DNA of 64,000 nt from Klebsiella quasipneumoniae subsp. quasipneumoniae (GCF_020525925.1 NZ_CP084876.1:2914001-2978000); one strand, 5' to 3'. Counted from the stretch's first letter, positions 1 to 8,195 are shown. Translations and numbers: made by a program. The notes: generated by a model not told the origin, from the sequence alone.

Positions 1-248
1 CCAGGCTTGCCATTCCTGGCCCGCCATTCTTTCACTTCCTTAACAACCCTTTCCGGACTATCCTCTCGGCCCTTTGGAGGATAGAAAATTACATCAGAAC
101 CATCAGGGTGTTCAGTGATACGTTCAAACTCTAAAACATTTTGCACATCTTCATCTTCGGTTGTATTATCCGGATTAAATATCTTTTTCACAAAAGCTAA
201 AAACTCAGATTCGGTGTAATCAGAAATGCTTTTTTTATTGTCCATCAT
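1..248 (-). CDS. Im9-like nuclease-bacteriocin immunity protein (3' end cut by window edge)
   Basis: About 82 codons are visible, and the frame is still open at position 1. The protein resembles the E-type colicin DNase immunity proteins (Im2/Im7/Im8/Im9) over its whole length: ISDYTESEF at the start, ITEHPDGSD in the middle, and KEWRARNGKPG at the end. These proteins are about 86 residues and bind the nuclease domain of the cognate colicin or klebicin tightly. The conserved helix III motif, SDLIYYP in Im9, reads SDVIFYP here: the Asp and second Tyr are kept and the first Tyr is Phe. Helix II (VQNVLEFERI), which sets toxin specificity in this family, differs from Im9. Two ATGs are adjacent at 246-248 and 243-245. 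No intact bacteriocin gene lies upstream of it (249-742), so it looks like an orphan immunity gene. Family assignment is firm; the toxin target is unknown. Confidence 0.85.
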   Translation of the reverse strand, partial: MMDNKKSISDYTESEFLAFVKKIFNPDNTTEDEDVQNVLEFERITEHPDGSDVIFYPPKGREDSPERVVKEVKEWRARNGKP

Positions 249-742
249 TTACCACCATTGCTTAGTGAACTTCGACATGGCTTTTTGTGCATCATAACTC
301 GCCAGTTCTCAATACCATACACATCACCGGTATTTTAATAGCTTTTGCGTGTTCTAATTCATGTTTAAGCCTTCCCCCGACATGCTCATTTTACGAATGA
401 ACGACCATGTTTCTAACTTGATACCCCCTAAGCTAGCTTGTCAAACCGCTCAGTTAGCTCAGTGGTATCAGAAACCGCCTTCCTGAAAGCTCTCCGAATG
501 AATGAAAGTTCGAAAACTCACAGCCACGAAATTTTTCAGCAATCACACTGGGAACAGGAGAGCCTAACTCGTCTCCAGTTTTTTTTCAGCCAACCATGAC
601 TAACCTGCTCCCCTTAACCAGTGATTTTGCCAGGTAAATCTCTAGAGCTTGCCAACATAACATCACTTGGCTCGACTCCCATTGCAAGAGCATCAGGCTG
701 CTAGATCTCTCAGTACAGAAAATCCAGGCAGGCTAGCAGTAT
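249..742. other. AT-rich stretch without an intact gene
   Basis: Neither strand has a convincing full reading frame. On the minus strand, where a nuclease bacteriocin gene would be expected directly upstream of the immunity gene, frames are short and interrupted and no HNH nuclease motif (HH...N...H) is readable. A short minus-strand piece around 296-395 (reading HELEHAKAIKIPV) looks like the tail of a decayed gene. A tRNA-like word occurs near 448-465 but no tRNA can be folded. I read this as decayed mobile-element DNA. Confidence 0.5.
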
Positions 743-1075
743 TTACGGTTGAGATGGACGAAATCTTATTGTTCCACGCGCAATGCCTGGCTTTCCGGGC
801 TCATACTTGCATTTTCTCATTGCTGATCTTGTTTCTCTAAAAAAGATCTCAGCACCAGTTGTCTCAACAGAAGTTACTTCCCCTTTTTCATTTACTGAGG
901 CAGCGTAATTTACAGTGCCACTAATCCGATTAGCCATGGCAGAAACTGGATAATAAGGATTAGGGCAACTTATCCGCACAGGCACAACTTCTTCTTTATT
1001 TTCTGCAGCAAGTGCCAAGTTTGATATAAGAACAGCGCAAACCAGAAGTAATGTTTTTTTCATAATCGATACCAA
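743..1075 (-). CDS. Small secreted protein with TonB C-terminal-like domain
   Basis: A 110-residue protein with an N-terminal signal peptide (MKKTLLLVCAVLISNLALA) followed by a region like the TonB C-terminal fold: CPNPYYPVSAMANRISGTV, then VNEKGEVTSV, then MRKCKYEPG. These are the usual landmarks of small periplasmic TonB-family proteins. It lacks the long proline-rich spacer and the membrane-anchored energising helix of true TonB, so it probably does not energise receptors by itself. The frame opens at a TTG (1073-1075) with AAGGA about 9 bases upstream; the ATG at 1061-1063 gives the signal peptide directly but has no ribosome-binding site at normal distance. It stands alone in AT-rich remnant DNA. 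Function unknown. Confidence 0.65.
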   Translation of the reverse strand: MVSIMKKTLLLVCAVLISNLALAAENKEEVVPVRISCPNPYYPVSAMANRISGTVNYAASVNEKGEVTSVETTGAEIFFRETRSAMRKCKYEPGKPGIARGTIRFRPSQP

Positions 1076-1497
1076 TTGTTGTTTTCCTTATGTCTATAGA
1101 TCTCTAATACGCCTTTTTCATGCAACGCCTGAGAATGCGGCTCCACTTCTACATCCCCGCTGGTATGGAGGGGATTATATATCACAGCCGGGTTAGCTGC
1201 GCGCTTTGCGTTCTGCGGGGGATTGAGGCATCGCCATTCTTCCGCAGGGCTACTCCTTCCCTATAACGCTTCCATTCACCTATATTCCATTAAAAAATGA
1301 GGAGTTTCGACTTATCATTTAGGGTCAAGTAAAGTAAACACCTCTCTTACAGCCAGATTTCCAATCTTATGTGAGCCCCAAAACCCGGCACTGATTGCCG
1401 GGTATTTTATTGCTTCCCAGGTGCTTTTACGGTTTCTCACGCCCGGCACATCTCCGGCGAGTTACCTCTCACCAGCGCCTCAGCAAAAGGCCTCGGT
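1076..1497. other. Non-coding remnant between TonB-like gene and integrase stub
   Basis: No gene is seen. The stretch holds one good plus-strand hairpin with a T-rich tail (listed separately). From about 1420 the plus strand is open in the same frame as the integrase stub, so the 5' fragment of that pseudogene may extend back to about there. Confidence 0.5.
1383..1410 (+). terminator. Rho-independent terminator-like hairpin
   Basis: An 8-bp perfect stem (ACCCGGCA/TGCCGGGT) with a 5-base loop is followed by ATTTTATT on the plus strand. No intact plus-strand gene lies upstream of it in the window, so it is probably left over from the lost part of the element. Confidence 0.65.
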
Positions 1498-1944
1498 ATG
1501 GCATTAGCAGCAGGAAACCGGACGATACAATTGCTCGGCCCTGCCCTGGACGCGCTCAAAGCGCAGCATGAACTGACAGCTGGACATCCGGTTGCCACTA
1601 TCACGTTTCACCACAGGGAATACGGCTCAAGCGAGGAACAGAATTTGCGACTTGTTTTCATGCCGCGGAGACGGAAAGGCGAGCAAAAACCCTGCTACTC
1701 GCACAGCAGCATAGGCAGCAGATGGGAAGCTGCAGTAAAACGCGCTGGCATTCGCCGCAGGAATCCGTACCATACGCGACATACTTTTGCCTGCTGGCTC
1801 CTGACGGCTGGCGCAAACCCGTCTTTTATAGCCAATCAGATGGGGCATGAAAACGCGCAAATGGTGTACGACGTTTATAGTACATGGATAGAAGAAATGA
1901 ACGGCGACCAGGTTTCTATGTTGAATTCCCGGCTTGGGCTTTAA
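1498..1944 (+). pseudogene. C-terminal stub of Rac-type tyrosine integrase (intR-like)
   Basis: The 148 codons match the C-terminal part of phage tyrosine recombinases, most closely (from memory) IntR of the E. coli Rac prophage: identical or near-identical blocks include AAVKRAGIRRRNPYHTRHTF, CWLLTAGANPSFIANQMGHE and AQMVYDVY. The His-x-x-Arg motif, the GHE box and the C-terminal Tyr are all present. A full integrase is about 380-410 residues, so roughly the first 250 residues, including the arm-binding and core-binding domains, are missing. The first ATG is internal to the protein and not a true start. The stub ends 48 bp before ttcA, which is the insertion gene of Rac-type prophages. It should be inactive. 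Confidence 0.85.
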
Positions 1945-1992
1945 CACGTTTTGCCCCCTATATGCCCCTTTAAGATTTTGAGAATGTTAATA

Positions 1993-2928
1993 ATGCAAGA
2001 AAATCAAGAACTTACAAAGAAAGAGAAATACAACATCGATAAGCTGCAGAAACGTCTGCGCCGCAACGTCGGTGAGGCGATCGCCGACTTCAATATGATT
2101 GAAGAAGGCGACCGCATTATGGTTTGTCTGTCAGGCGGCAAGGACAGCTATACCATGCTGGAGATCCTGCGTAACCTGCAGAAAAGCGCGCCCATCTCCT
2201 TCTCGCTGGTGGCGGTGAACCTCGACCAGAAACAGCCCGGGTTCCCGGAGCATATTCTGCCGGCGTATCTTGAGCAGCTGGGCGTTGAATACAAGATTGT
2301 CGAAGAGAATACCTACGGCATCGTCAAAGAGAAGATCCCGGAAGGGAAAACCACCTGCTCGCTCTGCTCTCGCCTGCGTCGCGGCATTCTCTACCGTACC
2401 GCCAGCGAACTCGGCGCCACCAAGATTGCCCTCGGCCATCATCGCGACGACATCCTGCAGACGCTGTTCCTGAATATGTTCTACGGCGGCAAAATGAAAG
2501 GAATGCCGCCGAAGCTGATGAGCGATGACGGCAAACACATCGTCATCCGCCCGCTGGCCTACTGCCGTGAAAAAGACATCGAGCGTTTCTCCCAGGCCAA
2601 GGGCTTCCCGATCATTCCATGCAACCTGTGCGGGTCGCAGCCTAACCTGCAGCGCCAGGTGATCGCCGATATGCTTCGCGACTGGGATAAACGTTATCCG
2701 GGACGCATTGAAACCATGTTTAGCGCGATGCAGAACGTGGTGCCTTCGCACCTGAGCGACGTTAATCTGTTTGATTTTAAAGGCATCACCCACGGTTCTG
2801 AGGTGGTGGACGGCGGCGATCTGGCGTTTGATCGGGAAGAGATTCCCCTGCAGCCTGCCGGCTGGCAGCCGGAGGAAGAGGACGCCCGGTTAGATGAGCT
2901 GCGTCTGAACGTAGTGGAAGTGAAGTAA
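1993..2928 (+). CDS. ttcA: tRNA 2-thiocytidine biosynthesis protein TtcA
   Basis: TtcA thiolates cytidine 32 of certain tRNAs in the cytoplasm, using ATP and an iron-sulfur cluster. The 311-residue protein has the PP-loop ATP-binding motif SGGKDS at 47-52 and the cluster-binding cysteines C122 and C125 (TTCSLC) and about C222 (PCNLCGSQ). It is near-identical to E. coli TtcA and has the same length. The start at 1993 ([14 protein letters not shown]) matches E. coli; the frame is open further upstream only because of neighbouring element DNA. The 5' end overlaps the place where Rac-type prophages insert, so the first few codons and the promoter may have been supplied by the element. It converges with dbpA across a strong hairpin. 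Confidence 0.97.
   Translation: MQENQELTKKEKYNIDKLQKRLRRNVGEAIADFNMIEEGDRIMVCLSGGKDSYTMLEILRNLQKSAPISFSLVAVNLDQKQPGFPEHILPAYLEQLGVEYKIVEENTYGIVKEKIPEGKTTCSLCSRLRRGILYRTASELGATKIALGHHRDDILQTLFLNMFYGGKMKGMPPKLMSDDGKHIVIRPLAYCREKDIERFSQAKGFPIIPCNLCGSQPNLQRQVIADMLRDWDKRYPGRIETMFSAMQNVVPSHLSDVNLFDFKGITHGSEVVDGGDLAFDREEIPLQPAGWQPEEEDARLDELRLNVVEVK
2017..2042. other. Probable attachment-site core of a Rac-type element inside ttcA
   Basis: Codons 9-17 of ttcA (beginning AAGAAAGAGAAATACAAC) correspond to the ttcA region that, as I remember it, forms the 26-bp core used by the Rac prophage in E. coli. The integrase stub just upstream supports integration here. The partner site would lie beyond the left edge of the window and cannot be seen. 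Confidence 0.5.
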
Positions 2929-2935
2929 CCCGAAA

Positions 2936-2961
2936 GCGTCTCAGGCCGCCGCCTGAGACGC
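2936..2961. terminator. Bidirectional hairpin between ttcA and dbpA
   Basis: A perfect 11-bp stem (GCGTCTCAGGC/GCCTGAGACGC) with a 4-base loop sits between the two convergent genes. The downstream T-run is weak on both sides, but strength and position fit a shared terminator. Confidence 0.7.
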
Positions 2962-2973
2962 GCTATTCTGCCC

Positions 2974-4347
2974 TTACTTCAGCAGTCGTACGCGGCAGGC
3001 TTTGCCTTTGATCTTGCCGTTTTGTAACTGCTTATACGCTTTCTGCGCCATATTCTGGCGGATCGCCACATAGACGTGGGCCGGGTGGACGGTAATTTTG
3101 CCGATATCGGCGCCATCAAACCCCATATCTCCGGTCAACGCTCCCAGCACATCCCCCGGGCGCATTTTCGCCTTTTTTCCGCCGTCGATACACAGCGTCG
3201 CCATCTCCGCCGTCAGCGGCGTAATAGCGTTGCCCGTCGGCGCCGGCAGCCAGTTAAGGGATAATTGCAGCATGTCGGCCAGAATGGTGGCGCGCTGCGC
3301 CTCTTCCGGCGCGCAGAAGCTGATAGCCAGGCCTTGTTCGCCGGCGCGGGCGGTACGGCCGATGCGGTGAACATGCACCTCCGGATCCCAGGCCAGCTCG
3401 AAGTTCACCACCAGCGCGAGAGATTTGATGTCCAGGCCGCGGGCGGCGACGTCGGTCGCCACCAGAACCCGGACGCTGCCGTTCGCGAAGCGCACCAGCG
3501 TTTGATCGCGGTCGCGCTGCTCGAGGTCACCGTGCAGCGATAATGCGCTCTGCCCGGCGGCGTTGAGCGCATCGCAGACCGCCTGGCAATCGCGCTTGGT
3601 ATTGCAGAACACCACGCAGGACGCCGGCTGATGCTGGCTAAGCAGACGCTGGAGCAGCGCAATCTTGCCGTGACGGGAAACTTCAAAGAACTGCTGTTCG
3701 ATAGCCGGTAGCGCATCGACGCTGTCAATCTCAATCGTTTCCGGATGACGCTGCACCCGACCGCTGATCGCCGCGATCGCCGCAGGCCAGGTGGCGGAAA
3801 ACAGCAGCGTCTGCCGGTCAGCCGGCGCGAAGCGGATCACCTCGTCGATGGCGTCGCTGAAGCCCATATCGAGCATGCGGTCCGCTTCATCCATCACCAG
3901 GGTCTGCAGCGCGTCGAGAGAGACCGTCCCCTTCTGCAGATGATCGAGCAGACGGCCCGGGGTGGCGACGATAATATGCGGGGCGTGCTGCAGTGAATCG
4001 CGCTGAGCGCCAAACGGCTGCCCGCCGCAGAGCATCAAAATCTTGATGTTCGGCAGGCAGCGCGCCAGACGGCGCAGCTCGCCGGCAACCTGATCGGCCA
4101 GTTCGCGGGTCGGACACAGCACCAGCGACTGGGTCTCAAAGCGCGACGGATCGATATGCTGCAGCAGGCCCAGCCCGAAGGCGGCCGTTTTTCCGCTGCC
4201 GGTTTTTGCCTGCACGCGCACATCTTTCCCCGCGAGGATCGCCGGCAGGGCGGCGGCCTGAACCGGCGTCATCGAAAGATAACCCAGCTCGTTAAGGTTG
4301 GCTAATTGGGCGGCAGGTAAAACAGTCAGGGTAGAAAAAGCGGTCAC
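2974..4347 (-). CDS. dbpA: ATP-dependent RNA helicase DbpA
   Basis: DEAD-box helicase that acts in assembly of the large ribosomal subunit and is stimulated by hairpin 92 of 23S rRNA. The 457-residue protein (same length as E. coli DbpA) carries Q motif MTPVQ, Walker A AKTGSGKT at 47-54, PTRELA, DEAD at 153-156, SAT, and HRIGRTARAG in the second RecA domain. The C-terminal RNA-binding domain that confers 23S specificity ends in CRVRLLK, as in E. coli. A small proline-rich gene lies 14 bp upstream on the same strand and could be co-transcribed. Confidence 0.97.
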   Translation of the reverse strand: MTAFSTLTVLPAAQLANLNELGYLSMTPVQAAALPAILAGKDVRVQAKTGSGKTAAFGLGLLQHIDPSRFETQSLVLCPTRELADQVAGELRRLARCLPNIKILMLCGGQPFGAQRDSLQHAPHIIVATPGRLLDHLQKGTVSLDALQTLVMDEADRMLDMGFSDAIDEVIRFAPADRQTLLFSATWPAAIAAISGRVQRHPETIEIDSVDALPAIEQQFFEVSRHGKIALLQRLLSQHQPASCVVFCNTKRDCQAVCDALNAAGQSALSLHGDLEQRDRDQTLVRFANGSVRVLVATDVAARGLDIKSLALVVNFELAWDPEVHVHRIGRTARAGEQGLAISFCAPEEAQRATILADMLQLSLNWLPAPTGNAITPLTAEMATLCIDGGKKAKMRPGDVLGALTGDMGFDGADIGKITVHPAHVYVAIRQNMAQKAYKQLQNGKIKGKACRVRLLK

Positions 4348-4361
4348 AATGTATTCTCGTA

Positions 4362-4556
4362 TTAAAGGACAGACGATCTGCAGGCGCGTATCCTCGCAGA
4401 TCTCCGCGCCTGATGCGACAATTTAATCGGCTCTTCATCAGGCGGCGGATCGGGCTGCGGCTGCGGGCGCGGTCGCGGATCGGGTAAAGGAACCGGATCG
4501 TTCGGCTCGGGCGAGATGGGGATGGACTGGGCTGTCAGCCCTGAAGCGTAATGCAT
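4362..4556 (-). CDS. Small proline-rich protein between fnrS and dbpA
   Basis: A 64-codon frame preceded by a near-ideal ribosome-binding site (GGAGG, 5-6 bases before the ATG at 4554-4556). The middle is a Pro/Asp/Arg-rich run (PEPNDPVPLPDPRPRPQPQP and on), followed by a basic tail (ARRSARIRACRSS). No signal peptide or membrane segment is seen. The position, between FnrS and dbpA, is where I recall the small protein YnaL of E. coli, but I cannot confirm homology from memory. The strong ribosome-binding site and conserved neighbourhood argue that it is translated. Function unknown. Confidence 0.6.
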   Translation of the reverse strand: MHYASGLTAQSIPISPEPNDPVPLPDPRPRPQPQPDPPPDEEPIKLSHQARRSARIRACRSSVL

Positions 4557-4655
4557 AGTGGCCTCCCGGAAAGTGATACGGGCGTACCCGCAGGCGTAAA
4601 CGGCCTGAAGACCGTCGGGTGTCTTAGTAAGCGTAGAAGCTGGTCAGGAGAGCGC

Positions 4656-4684
4656 AAAAAAAAAGCCGACTCAACAAAGTCGGC
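4656..4684 (-). terminator. Intrinsic terminator of fnrS
   Basis: On the minus strand a 6-bp stem (GCCGAC/GTCGGC, 8-base loop TTTGTTGA) is followed by nine T residues. This is the 3' end and Hfq-binding tail of FnrS. Confidence 0.93.
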
Positions 4685-4778
4685 GTCGTACGAATCAATT
4701 GTGCTATGCAGTAATTCAAAAAAGGAAGTAAGACAATATGGAGCGCAACGCCCATCGCTTGACGTTGCATTCACCTGC
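4656..4778 (-). ncRNA. fnrS: FnrS small regulatory RNA
   Basis: The minus strand of this interval matches E. coli FnrS almost base for base, from the 5' GCAGGTGAATGCAACGTC through GATGGGCGTTGCG and CCTTTTTTGAATTACTGC to the terminal hairpin. It is about 123 nt, against 122 in E. coli, and the position (between zntB and dbpA) is the same. FnrS is an Hfq-binding RNA induced without oxygen by FNR that represses mRNAs for aerobic metabolism (for example sodB, maeA, gpmA). Its 5' end and internal single-stranded region are the pairing sites and both are conserved here. It ends in an intrinsic terminator and is preceded by an FNR box. Confidence 0.95.
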
Positions 4779-4813
4779 GAGAGAGATATTGCCCTGAATG
4801 GGTAGAGGGTTTA

Positions 4814-4827
4814 TTGATTTCGCTCAA
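4814..4827 (-). promoter_or_regulatory. FNR box of fnrS promoter
   Basis: The plus strand reads TTGATTTCGCTCAA, against the FNR consensus TTGATNNNNATCAA (9 of 10 defined positions). Its centre is about 42 bases upstream of the expected FnrS start at 4778, the spacing of a class II FNR-activated promoter. Anaerobic induction is therefore expected, as in E. coli. Confidence 0.88.
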
Positions 4828-4832
4828 ACATT

Positions 4833-4848
4833 GCCGGGTTTTCCCGGC
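4833..4848 (-). terminator. Hairpin at the 3' end of zntB
   Basis: Short stem GCCGGG/CCCGGC with a 4-base loop, 25 bp downstream of the zntB stop on the minus strand, followed by AATGTTTGAG. It is a weak but plausible terminator separating zntB from fnrS. Confidence 0.55.
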
Positions 4849-4873
4849 ATCGTCGCCGGCAAAAGGCGATTCT

Positions 4874-5857
4874 TTACAGCCATTTACTGCGATGTAACCA
4901 CCACGCAACACCACCGATGACAACGACTAACATCAGGCAGAAGAGGCTAAAGCCCAGATGCCAGCTGTTACCTGGGATCCCCCCGAGGTTGACACCGAAC
5001 AGGCCGGTTAAAAAGGTGCTGGGCAGAAACACCATCGCCATCAACGACATCGTATAGGTCCGCCGCGCCAGCGACTCCTGCATAATCTGGGCGATCTCAT
5101 CGCTCATGATCGCCGTCCGGGCAATGCAGCTGTCGATCTCGTCCAGCCCGCGCCCCAGCCGCTCGGCGATATCCTGCATCCGCCGCCGCTGATCGTCGCT
5201 CATCCATGGCAGGCGTTCGCTGGCCAGCCGGGCGTAAACATCGCGCTGCGGCGCCATATACCGACGCATCACAATCAGCTGCTTACGCAGTAGCGCGAGA
5301 AAACCGCGCGGCGGCACCTGCTGATCGAGCAGGTCGTCTTCGAGGTCGATAATTCGGTCGTGCAGTTGTTCAATAAACTCACTGGCATGATCGGTCAGCG
5401 CGTCGCAGACTTCCACCAGCCAGCTGCCGCCATCCGTCGGCCCATTGCCCTCCTTCAGGTCGCCCAGCACATCGTCCAGCGCCAGCACTTTGCGCTGACG
5501 AGTGGAGACGATCAGCCGCTCATCCATATACAGACGCATCGCCACCAGCTGGTCTGGCCGTTCATCGGTGCTGCCGTTGATGCAGCGCAGGGTAATCAAC
5601 GCCCCGTCGCCGATCCGCGTCACCCGCGGTCGGGTGCTCTCGCCCGCCAGGGCATCGCGCACGTTATTGGGCAGCAACGGGGTGGCCGCCAGCCAGTCGG
5701 CGCTGTCGCTATGGGTATAGTTGAGATGCAGCCAGCAGGGTTTCTCTTTGTCGATAATATCGTCATCGGCGAGCGGCTTCACACCCCCCTGCCCGTCGAG
5801 CACCCACGCGAAGATCGCGTCCGGTATCTGCAACTCCGAGCCTTTAATCGCGTCCAC
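4874..5857 (-). CDS. zntB: Zinc transporter ZntB (CorA family)
   Basis: Inner-membrane metal transporter of the CorA/2-TM-GxN family that moves zinc. The 327-residue protein has a large cytoplasmic N-terminal funnel domain and a long stalk helix (about 170-265). Two C-terminal membrane segments follow, [19 protein letters not shown] and [18 protein letters not shown], with the signature GVN between them in LFGVNLGG. Length matches E. coli ZntB. It is transcribed divergently from the DeoR-family gene and is followed by fnrS, as in E. coli. Confidence 0.95.
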   Translation of the reverse strand: MDAIKGSELQIPDAIFAWVLDGQGGVKPLADDDIIDKEKPCWLHLNYTHSDSADWLAATPLLPNNVRDALAGESTRPRVTRIGDGALITLRCINGSTDERPDQLVAMRLYMDERLIVSTRQRKVLALDDVLGDLKEGNGPTDGGSWLVEVCDALTDHASEFIEQLHDRIIDLEDDLLDQQVPPRGFLALLRKQLIVMRRYMAPQRDVYARLASERLPWMSDDQRRRMQDIAERLGRGLDEIDSCIARTAIMSDEIAQIMQESLARRTYTMSLMAMVFLPSTFLTGLFGVNLGGIPGNSWHLGFSLFCLMLVVVIGGVAWWLHRSKWL

Positions 5858-6041
5858 TCAACCTCCGTTAATCCATGCCTGTCGCATTGCGCGCGCTCTG
5901 TATAAGGTACGCGAAAGCGCGCTTTTTCGCTGTTTATTGCCCGGTGAAAGAGGCTAATCGCTTCATTAAAAAGCGCTTTCCCCGGGCCGCGCCCGCTTTC
6001 CTCATTTAACGTTAAAGTGTAGTGAAATCAAGTTCTTCAGG

Positions 6042-6123
6042 TTTTGCGCGGTTCACTGCGACCTTTTGCGGTTTATTTTGCGGTTTTTTGCTGTATTATG
6101 CCGTTTAATGCGTCAATTTGCGG
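6042..6123. promoter_or_regulatory. Repeated TTTTGCGG words and -10 element upstream of the DeoR-family gene
   Basis: The word TTTTGCG(G) occurs at 6042, 6064 and 6076, with variants at 6086 (TTTTGCT) and 6117 (TTTGCGG). The 6064 and 6076 copies are 12 bp apart, about one helical turn. A TATTAT hexamer at 6094-6099 is a likely -10 element for the DeoR gene starting at 6135. Tandem short repeats over a promoter are typical of DeoR-family operators, so autoregulation is inferred but not shown. Confidence 0.45.
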
Positions 6124-6134
6124 AGTCTCTCGTC

Positions 6135-6878
6135 ATGCATAAGCTCGCGCGACAAAAACACATCCTTGACCGGCTGAGTGAAACCGGTCAGCTGAGCATC
6201 AGCGAACTGGTTGATGCGCTGCAGGTGTCGGCCGATACCATACGCCGGGATCTCAGTGATCTGGAAAACCAGGGAGTACTGCAGAAAAGCCACGGCGGCG
6301 CCATCGCGCTTAACGTCCCGGCGATGACGCGCCAGGGAAGAAACGCCCTGCTCCCCGGAACGAAACAGCGTCTGGGCCAGCAGGTCGCCGCGCGCATCCC
6401 CTCCGGCTCGACGCTGTTTCTCGACGCCGGCAGCACACTGCTGGCCGTCGCTACCCAGCTGAAAGGCCCCATGACCGTGATCACCGCTTCGCTGGATAAC
6501 GCCCAGCTGTTCAGCGACCGCGCCGATATCCAGCTTATCCTGCTTGGCGGCCAGTGGGACAGTGAACAGCGGCTGTTCGCCGGCAGCGCCACGCTGTCGC
6601 TGGTGGCGCGCTACCGCGCCGATATCGCGATTCTCGGCGCCTGCGCGTTGCATGCCGAACTGGGCCTGAGCGCCAGCCAGGAGGCCGATGCGGACGTAAA
6701 ACGCGCCATGCTCGCCGCCAGCGCGGAACACTGGCTGGTGGCGGACCATACCAAAGTCAACCATTGCGAACCCTGGCTGGTGGCCGGTCTCAGCGACATT
6801 CACCATCTTTTCCTCGATCGTCCCTGGCCTGAGCTGGGGGATGACCCTGTCCTCTCTGTACATATTGCTGACGCTTAA
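6135..6878 (+). CDS. DeoR/GlpR-family transcriptional regulator
   Basis: A 247-residue repressor with the N-terminal DeoR helix-turn-helix (QLSISELVDALQVSADTIRR then DLENQGVLQKSHGGAI) and a C-terminal sugar-phosphate-sensing domain (LFLDAGSTLLAVA; TVITASLDNA; ILLGGQWDSEQRLFAG). Start chosen at the ATG at 6135 (MHKLARQKHIL), 9 bases after CGGAG; the longer frame adds 23 residues that do not resemble the family. It lies 16 bp upstream of a Gfo/Idh/MocA oxidoreductase and probably shares its transcript. The effector is likely a sugar phosphate, but its identity is not readable. Confidence 0.88.
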   Translation: MHKLARQKHILDRLSETGQLSISELVDALQVSADTIRRDLSDLENQGVLQKSHGGAIALNVPAMTRQGRNALLPGTKQRLGQQVAARIPSGSTLFLDAGSTLLAVATQLKGPMTVITASLDNAQLFSDRADIQLILLGGQWDSEQRLFAGSATLSLVARYRADIAILGACALHAELGLSASQEADADVKRAMLAASAEHWLVADHTKVNHCEPWLVAGLSDIHHLFLDRPWPELGDDPVLSVHIADA

Positions 6879-6894
6879 CAACGTGGAGAACCTG

Positions 6895-7959
6895 ATGAGT
6901 AACAACACGATAAATATCGCCCTGATTGGCTATGGCTTCGTCGGTAAGACTTTCCACGCGCCGCTTATCCGTTCGGTGCCGGGCCTGAACCTGGCCTTCG
7001 TCGCCTCGCGCGATGAAGAGAAAGTCAAACGCGACCTGCCGGACGTCACGGTGATCGCTTCCCCGGAAGCGGCGGTCCAGCACCCGGATGTCGATCTGGT
7101 GGTTATCGCCTCCCCTAACGCCACGCACGCGCCGCTGGCCCGCCTGGCGCTGAACGCCGGCAAGCATGTGGTGGTGGACAAACCCTTTACCCTTGATATG
7201 CAGGAGGCCCGGGAGCTGATCGCCCTGGCGCAGGTGAAACAGCGGCTGCTTTCCGTCTTCCATAACCGCCGCTGGGACAGCGATTATCTCGGTATCCGTC
7301 AGGTTATTGAGCAGGGCGCCATCGGCACGGTGAAACATTTTGAGTCCCATTTCGACCGTTTCCGCCCGGAAGTCCGCGTCCGCTGGCGCGAGCAGAACGT
7401 CCCCGGCAGCGGCTTATGGTTCGATCTGGGGCCGCACCTGATCGATCAGGCGCTGCAGCTGTTTGGTCTGCCGCAGTCGGTACAGGGCAATATCGCCACC
7501 CTGCGCGACGGCGCGGAGATCAACGACTGGGCGCATGTGGTCTTAAACTACCCGGCGCATAAAGCGATCCTCCACTGCAGCATGCTGGTCGCGGGGGGCT
7601 CCTCGCGCTTCACGGTGCATGGCGATAAAGGCAGCGTTGTCAAAGCGCGGGCCGACCAGCAGGAGAGCCAACTGCTGGCGGGTGTGGTGCCGGGAAGCGC
7701 CGGCTGGGGCGAGGATGAGGATGGGCTGGTGGTCTATGACGCCTCGCTGCAGACCCAAACCCAGCCTACCCCGCCGGGCGATCAGCGCCAGTACTATATG
7801 CAGATCCGCGACGCGTTGAAGGGCCTGATCGCCAATCCGGTGCCGCCGGTGCAGGCGCTGGCGGTGATGGCCGTCCTGGAAGCGGCGGCGCGCTCTGCAG
7901 AAAGCGGCGTGGCGCAGACCCTCGACCTGACCGACGACGAGCGCAACGCGCTGCGCTAA
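6895..7959 (+). CDS. Gfo/Idh/MocA-family oxidoreductase (YdgJ-like)
   Basis: A 354-residue NAD(P)-dependent dehydrogenase. It has the Rossmann motif IALIGYGFVGKTFHAPLI at the N-terminus, the family signature GKHVVVDKPFT near residue 100, VFHNRRWDSD, and the GLWFDLGPHLIDQ helix. It resembles E. coli YdgJ along its whole length. Start at 6895 (MSNNTINIALIGYG), eight bases after GGAG; 18 residues of the longer frame are discarded because they overlap the end of the DeoR gene. Co-transcription with the DeoR regulator suggests a sugar or polyol pathway. Substrate unknown. Confidence 0.9.
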   Translation: MSNNTINIALIGYGFVGKTFHAPLIRSVPGLNLAFVASRDEEKVKRDLPDVTVIASPEAAVQHPDVDLVVIASPNATHAPLARLALNAGKHVVVDKPFTLDMQEARELIALAQVKQRLLSVFHNRRWDSDYLGIRQVIEQGAIGTVKHFESHFDRFRPEVRVRWREQNVPGSGLWFDLGPHLIDQALQLFGLPQSVQGNIATLRDGAEINDWAHVVLNYPAHKAILHCSMLVAGGSSRFTVHGDKGSVVKARADQQESQLLAGVVPGSAGWGEDEDGLVVYDASLQTQTQPTPPGDQRQYYMQIRDALKGLIANPVPPVQALAVMAVLEAAARSAESGVAQTLDLTDDERNALR

Positions 7960-8195
7960 GCCTGTCGTTACTCCGGTTATCTGCGCAGCCTGCAGGTAAC
8001 CGGATCGCCACCCCGACTGCAGAAATAATCACTACCTGTCAGCAGATTATCCTTTCTTTATCCTGCGTTTTTGCCTAAAGCACCGCTGGAAATTTCAGCC
8101 AATTGGGAGGAGGATAGAGGACAGATCGATCGTGATGAGAACAAGGTTGCTGACGCTGTGGACGCGGTGACCGCAATACCGGACAGGAGAAGCTC

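Noticed and set aside
249..430. Possible bacteriocin nuclease C-terminus upstream of the immunity gene
   Set aside because: Frames are interrupted and no HNH motif is readable.
448..540. tRNA-like words (GTTAGCTCAGTGGTA and GTTCGAAA)
   Set aside because: The T-arm stem does not pair and no anticodon stem or acceptor stem can be formed; at best a decayed fragment.
4535..4774. 79-codon minus-strand frame over fnrS
   Set aside because: It coincides with the FnrS RNA and its terminator and resembles no protein.
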